Made by a program: the position numbers and the translations under genes. A stretch of 64,000 bases of DNA, taken from contig JAAEAF010014371.1 in assembly GCA_011037195.1 (NCBI GenBank), positions 124,001 through 188,000 of the forward strand, written 5' to 3'. The notes below the pieces were generated by a model. It did not search any database. It saw only the letters and a program-made list of their open reading frames with translations, and had not been told where the DNA came from. This DNA comes from Triatoma infestans (taxonomy: Eukaryota > Arthropoda > Insecta > Hemiptera > Reduviidae). Of this stretch, positions 44,402-55,790 are shown piece after piece (position 1 is the first letter of the stretch; every line of letters begins with the position of its first letter).

Positions 44402-45190
44402 GAACAAAATATTACAAAACTAAGAATCACAGGAAGCTCAAACTTAATATTCCGTTTCTAGTATTAACTACCTAGTAACCTAGTAACTTAATACTCCGTT
44501 CCTAGTATTAACTACCTAGTAACCTAGTAACTTAATACTCCTAGTACCGCATTTGACACAAAGTTTTCGGGCAAAATTCATGCACCAGAAGTGCGACTTT
44601 ACTGCGTTTTTACTCAGTTTTTCGTGATTTTCCCCCAAAACCAGCTCCTTCCCATTTTCTTTAAACTTGGTATACTATCTACACTCACTCGTTAAATATA
44701 TTTATTACTTTTATTTGAAACATTTTTCTGGGAAAATTCATTTCTTGAGGGTCCTGAGGGAACAGTAACGTTAAGACTTTTCTCAGAAGTACCACTTCAT
44801 ATAGTATATTATAATAATATTATTATAAAGTAATAATATTTAATACACATTAGAAGCATTGATGGAATTCCAAATTTGAAGAAAATCAGTTTACCGAAAG
44901 TACAATTTTAGAGAAAAACTTTTCGAGTATTTTGTAATGTTCTCGTTTTCGAGAAAATCCTTTTGGGTTACAATAATTTTCTGTAAACTTTGAATGGTTG
45001 TAGGTAGAATCGTATCACTTTTATTTGAAACATTTTGCGAAACAATTTATTTTAAGTGGGGGGGTCTGTCAGTTATTTTAAATCTAAGTTTGCACAAGCT
45101 TTCTTATTCAAAACTATGGAGCGCGCCATATATGTTGTTTTTTTGCTGTTTTCCATATTTATTACTTGATACGCGTCTCTCGCGTATGCC
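44331..45190 (-). mobile_element. W1 copy with local duplication
   Basis: Starts at a degenerate end (TTTACTTTGTTGCAATCATT), then (GT)n at about 44359-44402, two body modules and the end segment near 45160. A roughly 46-bp block (AGTATTAACTACCTAGTAAC) is duplicated at 44459-44545. Confidence 0.7.
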
Positions 45191-46440
45191 TTGAGCCGGC
45201 CAGGAATGGCGAGGTTATGATCGACTAATCATTGTTCTTGTCACACAATGCTAGTGTTCACTTGATCCTATCAACTGCGTTTTGGAAGCATATAACCAGC
45301 AGTGCATTATTATTATAATTAATTTTGTTATTTTACCCCTTGAATTATATATTGATTTATTTATTTCATTAACTGAATCCCGTTACTGCTCGTTAAAATA
45401 CCAGCTATTTAATTAATTAATTTAAGAAAGAAATTACTTCTATTGTATTGATTATTCCAGACTTTTCCTCGAACATTTAAATTTAATTACTTACTCTATG
45501 CCTTATTGTTTTTTATTATTATTATGTTTCAAGCAGAACCATCGTAGTATCTTGGTGCGAATGAATTTCCTTAATCGTTAAGTTACCGAAATCGGTAAAT
45601 GGTTTAAAAATTTATTTATTTCTATACGAATATAATATCTGGGAACAGCACAACTTTAGAAATAGGTAGTTAATTTACTAAGGAGAATATTAAAGTGCAC
45701 TACAAAATGTCTAATGGCATATTATATAATGGTAATGACATATCTATCTTTATTGTTTCACTCTCTCATTCTATTTCGGCGAAAAAAGAAAAAATGGTCT
45801 AAACATTTCTTTTAAAAAATAAAGTAAATTAAAGTCTAAAAGTCGTTTTAATCAACAAATATGTTAATTCTGTTAATATTAATAAACAGTTCGCTGGCAA
45901 AGGTAATCAAATTTATCAAAGAGAAATTTAATATTGTTATTCTAAATAAAATAATGGCTGGAATTAAAGAAAAATAAATTCAACATTAAACTTTTTATCA
46001 AATAGGTTCGCCATTATGCATTTCTTATATTGTACATTTACATACACTATTGCCAGTGTTGTGATAACAATGCACAACAACAAAGGAAGCGAAACACGTG
46101 TGATAAATGTAATACATATAAATATAAGATAAGTAACAAGGTAAAAATGCATATGCGATATCGTTGGAGTTACATATTTTGTCGTTCATTTAAATATTAT
46201 TGCCACTCCATTTCATTTTTTGTAGTTTAATTATTAAATTTGTCGTTCTATGAATATTTAGTTGTGATTTTCTTTCTCTGTTCGTGCATTACTCACAAAT
46301 TTGTCGTTCATAAAACCTAATTTGTCAAGCCAACAAATGGCACCTGTTTATTAATCAGGTTAAATAACTGTGGACATAAATCTCCAAATTTTTTTGGCTA
46401 AATTTCCACCAAAGCAGAAAGCGATAAGCACCATATTATG
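45191..46440. other. AT-rich spacer
   Basis: Over 1.2 kb with no frame, repeat or structure I can support. TTTGTCGTTC occurs three times between 46178 and 46310. Confidence 0.4.
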
Positions 46441-46887
46441 AATTGGTTTTTAGTCGAGGATTGCATATTTCGAGGTCTTCAAACAGAAAAATATTTATAA
46501 TCAAATTGTTTTTGGCAGTGTATTGTAAACATTACAACGCACAAAACAAGAAATAGAAAAATACCATTTTCAAACTTAATATTCCGTATACACAACATAG
46601 TGGATTAAATGCGAAGTTTCAGGCAAAAATCCAACAATCAGAAACTTACCGTTTTTTTCTCAGTTTCCGTGGTTACATAGTTTGAATCCATTCCTGGAGT
46701 TTGCTGTATATACTTGTAAAACTTGGTTATTCTAATTTACTTGAAGACCACTCTTAGAACTTTACGCTAATATAATACATAAATATCTGTCATATTTATT
46801 TAAAACATTTTTCTGCCAAATCGGATTTTTGGGAGGTACTGGGGGAACAGTAGCGCCTATAAAATTCCATTTCATAGTTCAACAACC

Positions 46888-47850
46888 TACGAGGATGAGA
46901 TGATAAGTTTCCGATCTAACAAGGAAGATACGAAAATAATTATATAAAATCATTTTATTTCTCTACAAAATCTCCTGTACACGCCCCACCGGTGCTCAGC
47001 GCTCGAATTCCTTCCATGTAGGCGCTTTCGTCCAAGTCTGTAAAATAGGCGCTCTTCGGAATTGAATCCTTTTCCCAGCATGGAATTTTTCCAGTTTGGG
47101 AGGAGGCTGAAATCCGAAGGGGCCAAGCCTGATGAATAGGGGGCATGCGGTACAACTTCAGACTTCAATTTATGAGTTTTAGCGATCACAATAAGAGCTT
47201 TGTGGCTAAGAGCGTTGTCCTGAAGAAACAGAACTTTTTCTTCACCAGATCTGGCCGTTTTTTCTTAAATTTTTACTTCAACTGGTCCAGAACGATGTCC
47301 TGCTCTTTTCTAGGTAATCTACCAAGAAGATTCCTTTAGCGTTTCAAAAAAATGTGGCCATGATCTTGCCTGTTAGGATGTGATGCGTGCGCCCTTTCTT
47401 TCGATATGCCAGCAATTTCGGCTAACTCTGTCAATTTCAACGGGCGATTATTCGTAATGGTTTTGTGGACTTTTTGGATGATTTCTTCGGTCGTAGCCCA
47501 TTTTGTCCTTCCAGAACGCTCCGCATCTTGAATGCTTGTAAGACCAGGTTTGAAGTCCGCTACCCATGTATTGACTGTTGTAAATTAAGTAGCACATTCC
47601 CCCAATGTTGCGTCTAACTCCGCCTTTATGTCTGTAGGAGATAAACCTTTGATAAATAAATATATTATCATGGCTCGCACTTTGATTTTTCGCATACTTG
47701 GAAAACAGCAAAACTTGATAACTTTAAACAGTCACAGATTAAAAACAACTCAAAGTAGCTCTGCCAAATTTTTAAAGGAAGATGGCACAATCAAAATGGC
47801 GCTGTAAACGTCATCTCTTGGGGAGGTGTTTTCATCCTAACTTTGTATCT
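46888..47850 (-). mobile_element. mariner element with internal deletion
   Basis: It lies between the two halves of a W1 copy. The ends may carry inverted repeats (GAGGATGAGATGATAAG on the left, the inverse of TAGGATGAAAACACCTCC on the right), but these are degenerate and I cannot fix the TA target sites. At under 1 kb it is shorter than the usual 1.3 kb. It must have moved by cut-and-paste with a transposase from elsewhere, or been deleted after insertion. Confidence 0.75.
46953..47695 (-). pseudogene. mariner transposase, first catalytic Asp lost
   Basis: On the minus strand the start is MRKIKVRAMI with LFIKGLSPTDIKAEL, the N-terminal helix-turn-helix. The second DNA-binding part is RPLKLTELAEIAGISKERAH. 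The sequence then jumps to the IMATFF region, missing about 80-90 residues that should hold the first catalytic Asp. The second Asp is kept in LQDNALSHKAL, and the third in SSGLAPSDF. The 34 residues between them fit the D34D spacing of mariner. The C-terminus matches the usual end (TGDFVEK, stop). The piece is about 250 codons, against roughly 345 in the family, with several frame changes. Confidence 0.8.
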
Positions 47851-48064
47851 AACAATCACAGAAATTGATAGTATTCCAAATTTAAAGAAAATCGGATAAG
47901 GAAGTGAATAGATTTTTTGAAATTTTCTCGGAAACCACGATTTCCTTTTAACTTGGTATTGAAAATTATATTTTGAATATATAAACTTTCAAGCGGCACG
48001 GTGCAGAACGGTGGAAATAGGGCCGCGCCTACATAGACCATAGAGGGTCAGATGTCACCAGATC

Positions 48065-48860
48065 ATTTCATCACGTTAATTATTAATTGAATTCTTTTCG
48101 ATTTTTTTATGGAATTAGATTTGTTTGAAATGCAATCAAAACGAATTACTGCATTTGTGAAAACATTGGAAACGTCCATATCATGAGCAATAAAATATCC
48201 TATTACAATTTTATGGAATAATAGCGTTAAAAAAGTAAAATTAATGATAAATTCAGTGTTTTGTAGCAATAAAATTGAGAAGAAAAATTTGTGCATGGCT
48301 TGCAAGATTTATATAAAAAATAAAAAAATTTAATAATTAAAATCTGGTAAAGATTATATAAATAGAATTATATAAAAATAGTGGGAGAATAATAAAGAAA
48401 TTTAATAGTTCTATTGACCTATTATCAATTGTCTTTAATTTAATATTTTATAGTTAAGAATTAGTGGAATTATTTTATATTAAAAAAATTAAAATACCAA
48501 TAATAAATTAACTAAGTTAATCACAGTATATTGCCGTTAAATATTTACATGATAATGATGATTTTAAAAGTGTCATACGACATTGCGTGATTTAATAAAA
48601 TGTATGGTGAACTGTAGATTACCGCTTTTTCTCATGTTTCCTAGGTCAACACCACCTATGCCAGTGGGTAAAAAAGACGGGTCCAGGACAATCTGGAACA
48701 CAAAACCTTTTTTTCCTATGTTACCTTAATAAGGTAGTTTTAAGTCCATTCAATTTTATGTTCATTTTATAATTTATATCTACATTTTATTCCACATTCT
48801 ATTTCTTTTTCCAATCAATAATTGGGTACAGATTTTTAAACTCTAATATATTACGCTTCT
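48065..48860. other. AT-rich spacer
   Basis: Mostly featureless. At 48630-48710 a GC-richer stretch reads TTTCCTAGGTCAACACCACC and then GGGTAAAAAAGACGGGTCC; its origin is unknown. Confidence 0.35.
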
Positions 48861-48871
48861 TCTTTTTATAT

Positions 48872-49162
48872 TGTTGGGATGTTGAAAAAAGAAAGAAAAC
48901 CACTAAAGATGTTATAAAAGGAGCACTTGTAACTCCACCTTTGTCGATGAGTGATGCATCAAAGAAAGCTCGAAAAAAGGCGAAAACATATGTAAAAAAG
49001 ACAAGAGCTCCAAAAATTCCAAGAGAAGTACCAGTAGCAAGAACTGGTGGAGTTCTTCCGTTTCTCGTACCTTTATTTGCGGGGGGATTATCTGCACTTG
49101 GAAGTTCAATTGGCGGAGCTGCACTAAGGACTAAAATTAAGGACAACTTCTTGAATAGCTAA
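48872..49162 (+). pseudogene. Polinton/adintovirus-like small capsid protein fragment
   Basis: An open frame running from about 48872 to a stop at 49162. It begins very basic (ASKKARKKAKTYVKK), continues with a proline-rich hinge (RAPKIPREVPVARTGG), then a hydrophobic Gly-rich segment (GGVLPFLVPLFAG, LSALGSSIGGAA) and ends abruptly. A basic arm followed by a TGG-LPFL-PLFAGLSALG-GGAA segment is, as I recall, typical of the small pX/protein-VI-like minor capsid proteins of Polintons and adintoviruses. The C-terminal part expected in that family is missing; a W2 copy begins about 15 bp after the stop. No other Polinton gene is seen. It is an isolated old fragment, and the family call needs a profile search. 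Confidence 0.45.
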
Positions 49163-49177
49163 AAACTCCATGCCAGG

Positions 49178-49360
49178 AAAAGTATTGTTGTGGTTGCGCA
49201 GCGCTGGAAAGCATCAGAGATATTTTCCGTGATAGCCTGCTTCTTTTTTTGGTCATCGACCGGTTTCGGACGTTCGCCCATCATCAGGATGTCTTTGTCA
49301 AAACAAAGACTTGCATAACATAGACTTACAAAGAGCAAATTTAGTTGATACAATCTTTAG
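49178..49360 (+). mobile_element. Repeat W2, copy 3, fragment
   Basis: GTTGTGGTTGCGCAGCGCTG, AAAGCATCAGAGATATTTTC and ACCGGTTTCGGACGTTCGCC match the first 160 bp of W2. It then decays, with a small duplication of TTTAGTTGATAC. Confidence 0.7.
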
Positions 49361-49648
49361 TTGATACGAGTGTATCAACAAAATTTGCTCTCCAAAGTTA
49401 TCCGGTTGAATAGTTATTAATTATGCATTAAACTAATGAATCGACTGGTGACGAATAATCCATAATTAAAGTTGTGAGGCGATTCATGTATTTTGAAAAA
49501 TAATTAGATCGTACAATAACTACCAAAGGGGCGGTGAACATCTGTGACGAATTCTGCAGGAAAGATTCTGCAGCAAATTCTATATTATAGAATCCCACAG
49601 ATTTGATATACAATAAACTAAACTATAATAAACCTCTCTTGCCGGATA
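49361..49648. other. Unassigned spacer
   Basis: No frame or repeat signal. TTCTGCAG-type short repeats near 49550-49575. Confidence 0.35.
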
Positions 49649-49654
49649 TTGATA

Positions 49655-49855
49655 TTAAATCAACTCTTCATGGAAGAAACTGAAGCTGTAGGAGAGCCTC
49701 AACAATCTATAGTAGAAGGTGTTGTTAAATGTGCCAAGAACATCTGGCACACGTGCGGTAATACGAACGTCCAGATAGTCACTAACCTTGACCACCGTGA
49801 AGGGTTCTTTGAATGCTGTGCCTATCTCCACAAAAGGTTTTAATAAGGGTCTATG
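49655..49855 (-). other. Unassigned open frame, possible exon
   Basis: On the minus strand a frame of about 60 codons reads as ordinary protein sequence (FVEIGTAFKEPFTVVKVSDY, LDVRITARVPDVLGTFNN, then TFYY) and ends at a stop near 49660. It is richer in GC than its surroundings. I do not recognise the family. It could be a host exon or a piece of an unlisted transposon. The plus-strand frame over it is probably the shadow. Confidence 0.25.
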
Positions 49856-49934
49856 TTCTTTACTTTAAGGACTCTAGCGCAGTTTATCACTAATCTATTA
49901 TAGTAATGAAACTAAAAGTAAAATTTTCTAAATT

Positions 49935-50215
49935 AATTTTCACCAGTAATACATGTATTGGGGGGGGGAGATCCCCTGAAAGGAAAAAAAAGGTCTTTAG
50001 CAAATGGTTTGTGTGTATTTGAGTATATATATATATATGTTGTGTTGTGTGTGTGATAATCCATCGGAAGTGCAAGAAAAACCTTCTTTTTTATAATTTC
50101 CTCGAAGAAAATCGCCCCAAGCAATTTTTTTAAAAACTGCTTATTTGCTATAACATATCTGTCACTTTTATTTAAACAGCTTTCCCATGAAACTTGAGTT
50201 TTCGGATGTATACAA
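49935..50215 (-). mobile_element. W1 fragment
   Basis: TTTTCACCAGTAATACATGT, GGGGGGAGATCCCCTGA, a TG-rich tract and TTCCCATGAAACTTGAG. W1 with the 3' stem-loop lost and a large body deletion. Confidence 0.6.
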
Positions 50216-50649
50216 GTTGACTATACACATAGAAACCAATCAATATTTTTCCCGTAAAATGAAAACTGTAAAATTGTCAAAAAAAGATTCAATTATAATC
50301 AAAAATACGAAAGAAAAGAAAAATTTGCATACAATATTGACACACTCAACAAGGTCATTTCAACAATATAGCCAATTAAGAAGGCTGAGAAGAATAGAGC
50401 TGGCTTTTGGAATATATGGAGGGGATGTGTGATATTGGTTTAGGTTATTTGAAACAAGTGGTCTTGTTATTAAATCAGCCAGTGTGCCAGCAACATCAAT
50501 ACACACGCAACTACATCTCTCGATTAGAAAAACTAATAACAAGGTATCAATCGATTGTTATTCATTATTTATTTCAAATTAAATATACATTTACTTAAGG
50601 TCAGTATTTACAAATATACATTATAAACATTATTTACTATTTTTGTGAA
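50216..50649. other. Spacer with unassigned plus-strand frame
   Basis: Near 50345-50560 adjoining frames give RSFQQYSQLRRLRRIELAFG and IYGGDV, then after a stop YWFRLFETSGLVIKSAS. This reads like decayed coding sequence, family unknown. Confidence 0.25.
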
Positions 50650-51225
50650 AAGCCACTTTTCCTCTCCACTCTAAGAGGAAGTTTGCGGCCGTGTCAAATT
50701 TTCAAAATTGACTTTTTACCGGGAGTGCATGTATTGAGGTCCCCTGAGTACGAAAAAAGTTTTTAGCAAATGGTCTAAACGAACACTCAAGTGAATTCTC
50801 AAACTTTATATTCCCTTCAGAAGAAACCACCGAAAGTTTCGGTGAAAATTCATCATCTGGTAGTTAGGTCTTTACTGAATGTTTTTCATTCTCTCCCAAT
50901 AATTGGCAGTTTTCTCGAAAATTGCGTAAAAGATGTTGGCGCGCCTTAAATAAAAATAAAAATGGTAACCTTCCATACTAACAATACCCAAGAGGCCTCC
51001 ACAAGTAATTTGGGACAACTTTCCAGAAAAACTGATATTTTGGAGACCCGGCACAGTTTAAAAATGAATGCCGTGTGCTACTTAACTATTTCAGTATTTG
51101 CAATTTTAGTATAAATGTTCTACTAAATAATATTAAGGCACGTTTAAGCATTGCTAGAATTTAAGTCTTTTGAAAAAAAAAAGTTAAAGTAAATGCGACT
51201 TTACAGAATGGGGGTCAGTTACTAC
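50650..51225 (-). mobile_element. W1 copy carrying a SINE tail
   Basis: Starts CTCTCCACTCTAAGAGGAAG (degenerate stem-loop) and GTGTCAAATTTTCAAAATTG. After GGCAGTTTTCTCGAAAATTG it is interrupted by a SINE tail at 50933-50967 and then resumes. Confidence 0.7.
50933..50967 (+). mobile_element. SINE 3' tail fragment
   Basis: GATGTTGGCGCGCCTTAAAT followed by AAAAATAAAAATG matches the last part of the SINE at 6912 (GATGTTGACGCGCCTTATAT plus A-run). Only the tail is present, so it is a strongly 5'-truncated insertion in W1. Confidence 0.6.
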
Positions 51226-52069
51226 TTACTTTCTCTTACTTCTACTTAGAGGAAGTATTGCGATCGTGTCAAATTTTCGATATCGAGTTTTCACCGGAAG
51301 TATACGTTTTTAGGTCCACTGAGCCCGAAAAACTGGTTTTTAGAAATTGGTCTGTGTGTGTGTGTCTGTGAATGTCAGCATAACTCAAAAAGCGAAAATA
51401 GCAGCAAGTTCAAACTCGATATTTTAGTTCAAGCTCGACCAGAGACCTTGACAATAAGGTTTTGGTCAAAATTGGTGACCGGAAGTACCACTTTACTGGA
51501 TTTTTTCTTCAGCTTTTTGAGATTTCCAGGAAAACAGCTCCAACGATTTTCAGCTTAGTACAGTGCAGAGTGCCACAACTTTTATTTCTGTCATTTCTAC
51601 GGGAAAATGAAATTAAGGGGGGTTTTGGTGAGAGGGCAGCGTTAAGTTTCCTCTAAAGTGCTGTTTAAATTTACCGCACAATTCTATTATCCATCTAATA
51701 TTAATTAGAATTAAATATGTTGCCAAAATTCCAAGTTTGAAGAAAATCGGTTGACCGGAAGTGCGTTTTTACTGAACATTTTTCCTCAGTTTTCTGCTAT
51801 TTTCTCTATAAAAACACCGACGGGTTTCATTAAACTTGGTATACTAACTACTTCTTCTGTCTGAAACTGTATCAGAGAAAATTCATTTAAGGATGGTTAT
51901 GTGGGAGGCGGAGATGAAGCTTTGTTCAAAAAAAGTCATTTTATGAAGTTGAGATTCTCCCCCCTTCTTGTAAATAGAAAGCAACTTAACGTTTAGTGAG
52001 AAGCGAATTAGCCAATTATAACTAAGTATTCTGTAGCATGAGAAAGTCGTGCAAATGTTTCACACCAAA
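51226..52069 (-). mobile_element. W1 copy, both termini present
   Basis: It begins TTACTTTCTCTTACTTCTAC and TTAGAGGAAGTATTGCGATC, has a short GTGTGTGTGTGTCTGTG tract and two body modules, and ends GAGAAAGTCGTGCAAATGTT then TCACACCAAA. With 26341-27328 it defines the element's ends. Length 844 bp. Confidence 0.8.
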
Positions 52070-52425
52070 TTTTTTGTAATTTTTTCGGAAACGGTTTCAA
52101 CTATTTACTGCTAATTTTTTATTTGTTATGTTTTTTGCTCCTGGCAAAAATTTATTTGAGCTGTTTGTGAAGGGAGGAATGTGTTAAGCTAGATATCAAG
52201 TGTTATTGATGCTCTGTTCAGTAGTGATGTAGACGCCGTCCTCTCGGCTACAATGCATTTACATGAGGTTACTTTCTGTTCTCTGGGAACTATATTTATA
52301 TAGGGTAACTAAATTTTCAATAAAAATTTCAAGTTTTAAAAAATCTGTCAGTCTTTTGTTTGTGTTGTTATTTGTAAGAGAAAGTTATGTGTGTGTGTGT
52401 TTGACACTAGATTTCATGGTTCATA
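52070..52425 (-). mobile_element. W1 fragment joined tail-to-tail
   Basis: After a partial module (TTTTTCGGAAACGGTTTCAA) and the CCGTCCTCTCGGCTACAATG segment, it ends GTAAGAGAAAGTTATGTGTG and TTTGACACTAGATTTCATG, a second copy of the W1 terminus only 355 bp after the first. Confidence 0.65.
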
Positions 52426-52641
52426 AGATCGTAAACTAACTTTACAGTTTTCAAAAATGATGTAACTAAGCTGTGGAAGCGGGGAGGTTGGGTTTTCCTC
52501 AAAAAAGTCACTTTTATTAAGTTCGATTCTCCCATTGATATCAAATTAAAGACTAATAAACATTCAGTAACAAATTATAACATCTGGGATTTTATCGTCG
52601 TAGCATAATTCCTACTAATTCCGGATTAATTTTCATATTCC
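52426..52641. other. Spacer
   Basis: No assigned content. Confidence 0.35.
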
Positions 52642-53273
52642 TCACCGGTTTCGGATTTTCATTCATCGTCAGAGCAAATTTAATAATTTCGTGTAAAGAG
52701 TTTACATCAACTTATTGTTTCTATTACACACCACACTGGTTGGCTTGTTGATTGTAAGTACGGGAGGTTATAAGGTTATATTATTTTAATATGTGTGTGT
52801 GTGTTTAATGACAAAATGGTATTATTATAAATTATAATTAGACATTAGAAAATAGGTATTATAAATAGCATGTTTTGAAGAATACTTTATAATTAAATTT
52901 TAATAGTGGTGTTAAGTAGGCTCAGTGTTTTGTCAAGATGTTTCTAATAGTATTTTTAATATTTTGAATACCTTCACAAAACATTGAGCGTTCTTAACAC
53001 GAATATTAAAATTTAATTTTAAAGTATACTTCAAAACATGCTATTTATAATGCACCATTTTCCAATGTATAATCATTCCATTTTTGTTATTAAACACAGA
53101 GACACACAGGCATATATATATATTACATAATCTTATAACCTATCTCATAGAATCAACAAGTATAGTGTATGACAAAAACATTTAAGTTGAAGTCGGCCTC
53201 CTAGATGATGAGACCATGGATGATGAACTCTGCATCTTACTCTAGACAATGAATGAAAATCCGAAAACGGTCA
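52642..53273. repeat. 632-bp spacerless palindrome (foldback)
   Basis: The left arm from TCACCGGTTTCGGATTTTCA is inverted at the right end (AATGAATGAAAATCCGAAAA). AAATAGCATGTTTTGAAGAA (near 52865) is inverted as TTCAAAACATGCTATTTATA (near 53030). TCAGTGTTTTGT is inverted as ACAAAACATTGA. The arms are about 310 bp each, roughly three-quarters identical by eye, and meet at about 52957 with no spacer. No coding sequence. It is either a foldback transposon or two head-to-head copies of an unknown repeat. Confidence 0.75.
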
Positions 53274-53859
53274 AAAAAATTACAAATATGCATTGTACGA
53301 GGGACCAGTATTGCAGCCAACCACATGTCTATAACAATGATAAATTTGAAGAAAATTTGTCCATTCATAATTGTGTTAACTGCAGTTAGTGTTAGTGTTA
53401 GTGTTCACACCAGATTTTTTCGTCTAAAGATTCAGTCGGCTCCGTACTATATATTATAATGTATATATTATTCTAGAGTAGCTTTTAAATTGTTTGAAAA
53501 TATAAATATATATATATATGTGTATTCAAGTAGAGCTGCGGCTTTAACGCAACAGGTTGATTGCAAAAAAAATGCGGGAATTCCCAACAAGGTAAAGATT
53601 GCCTAGTAGATTTGGACGGCATTCTTAAAAATAAACTACAAATATAAAAAAATAAAAAGAAAAACCTACAATGAAACACGACTTTAACTGCAATTAATAC
53701 AATTATAAAATGAGACAAGTTTTCCTTGAAACTTCCAATTTTAAACAGAAAGTTTCCCTAACAAATCGTGATGGTGGGGGGTTTATATGTTGGTACACTA
53801 CACACAGACAGGTAGAATATGATTACATCGTGGTCATCAAACACAAGAAACACTGAAAC
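53274..53859. other. Unassigned spacer
   Basis: AT-rich, with GTTAGTGTTAGTGTTAGTG near 53387 and (TA)n near 53508. No coding signal. Confidence 0.4.
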
Positions 53860-54587
53860 AACATTGCAGTCTAACACTACAGTTTCCCAAGAAAACTGCG
53901 ATAATTAATTTTTCCAGGAAATATGTTCCCAGTAGAAATAATAGACACCTGTGCAGTTAGTTCAAGTTGAAAGAAAAACCGTTTAGCCCCCCCCCCCATA
54001 TTTGGAGAAAATTCCATCAAACTAAGAAATCTTTTCTATAAAATCGCGCTTCCGGCTAACTGATTTTCATAAAATTTAGAATGATATCAGTGCTTTTAAT
54101 TTATATTAAAATAATCAATGTGGAGCGGCACCGTACATTTTAATGAAACGGTACTTTAAAGATAGCAGTTCCTCAATCCTCCCAGCCCCCAAATCAACTT
54201 TCCCGAGAAAGTGTTTAAAATAAAAGTGATAGTTATTTAGATGTGTACATAGTATACGACGTTTAATGAAAACCGCTGGAACCTAATTCGAGGAACCGCG
54301 AACAACTGGGGAAAAAAACATTCAGTAAAGTTGTATTTCTGGTTTGATGGATTTTGCCGGCAACCTTCATGTCTGATGGTCTACCTAAATGGAATAACAT
54401 CAAGTTTGATCGTACTGCAATTTTTCATTTTTCAGAGATTTTGTTCACACATAATAAAATATTTTTTTTCCTACTCCAGGGAACTCACAACAGGTGTGCG
54501 GTGAAAACGTTTGGTGAAAACTCAATTTCGAAAATTAGAGAGGATCACAGGATTAGGCAGGATCGCACTAGGTGTAAGAGAAAGTAA
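53860..54587 (+). mobile_element. W1 copy, 5' truncated
   Basis: Body modules and a 3' end (AGGATCGCACTAGGTGTAAG then AGAAAGTAAAA). The CA tract is missing. Its 3' end abuts an oppositely oriented copy at 54588. Confidence 0.7.
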
Positions 54588-55280
54588 AAAGGTCTTTAGC
54601 GAAGGTCCGTAAGTGTTATAGTGTGAGTTTTAATGAAACATCCACACACAAAAAAATGTACGCGGAAAATACATACCAAATACCGACGGATCCGACATGA
54701 ATGCTGAGGCCAAAGTACGTCAACCGGAAGCGCGATTTTCTTCAAACTTCGTACACCATTTACAAGCATAAATATCTATCACTTTATTTGAAACATTTTT
54801 CCAGAAGAATTGATCTAAAGTACCACTGCAGTAAAATGTATGGCATTGTCACCTATATAATCTTAATACCCATAGAAATATTGCAAGAATTGCAAATTTG
54901 AAGAAAATCGATTAACCGGAAGACTGACTTTGTAGAATAGGTTTTTGAGTTTCTTGGAATTTTCTCGAAAACCGTTACAACGATTCTCTTTAAGCTTGGA
55001 ATGCCTGTGGCAAGATTGGAAACATTTATCTCAAAAAATTGGTTTTAGGTAGTTCTGCGCAATCTGAGACGTTATGTGTTGGTCCATGATGCCTTTGTAC
55101 AATATAATCATTCTCCACTGCCACTGTTGGTAGGTTGGCACGCGTCCCCTCTCCCCCCAAATTTATATTTATGTTTTTAGGACATATGTGCGAAATTTGA
55201 AATTTAAAGAAAATATATCATTCTATACGTAACTATATTGAGAGAGGTAAGGATAAAGCCTGTGAGTGTGTCACACCAGA
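54588..55280 (-). mobile_element. W1 copy, head-to-head with previous
   Basis: It runs from AAAGGTCTTTAGCGAAGG, past the simple-repeat position, through two modules to GAGGTAAGGATAAAGCCTGT and GTGTCACACCAGA. It lacks the stem-loop end, which is shared with or replaced by its neighbour. Confidence 0.7.
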
Positions 55281-55790
55281 TTTTTTTTACTGTTGTGTTA
55301 TATATTGATTAACACTAAAATACAGCAGAAGTTTTGACTATTCTTCTTTTTTTATTATTTGCAAAACTCAAAACTTATGTTTCATTTCAATATTGATTAA
55401 CGTAAAGGATAATTTTGGAAAGTGTCTTCCTGTTTCAAATATTTAGTTTTCGCTTATCTTTGTTAATATTAATTATTAAAATGCGTTATGTCCTTGATGG
55501 TGATAATAATTTATAACGTACAATTATTTTACACAATTACGATAGAGTAATTAGAAAAATTAAATAAAATCAAGCTGATAACCCTTGTGTAGGGGCGCGG
55601 ATACTGAAAGATGTTAGCAGCCTATCTCTGGCACTCATTCACCACTCTCTCGTAAAAATAATTCTTGGTAAAATAAATCTTCCTTAGAATCAGAATCATT
55701 TTTTTGTCTCTTGTGACACTTATTGTTCAAAGCACCAACATTAGTAGGATATTGTTACATGCTGCTAGACACCACTGGGGCAGGTACTCA
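55281..55790. other. Unassigned spacer
   Basis: AT-rich. A somewhat GC-richer GTAGGGGCGCGGATACTGAA near 55591. No assignment. Confidence 0.35.

Larger units (their letters stand above)
46441..48062 (-). mobile_element. W1 copy, split by a mariner
   Basis: W1 body at 46540-46880 (CTCAAACTT-like TTCAAACTTAATATTCCGTA, GGGGGAACAGTAGCG) resumes after the mariner at about 47860 (ATTCCAAATTTAAAGAAAAT). The two sides join as consecutive W1 sequence if the mariner is removed. Confidence 0.7.
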
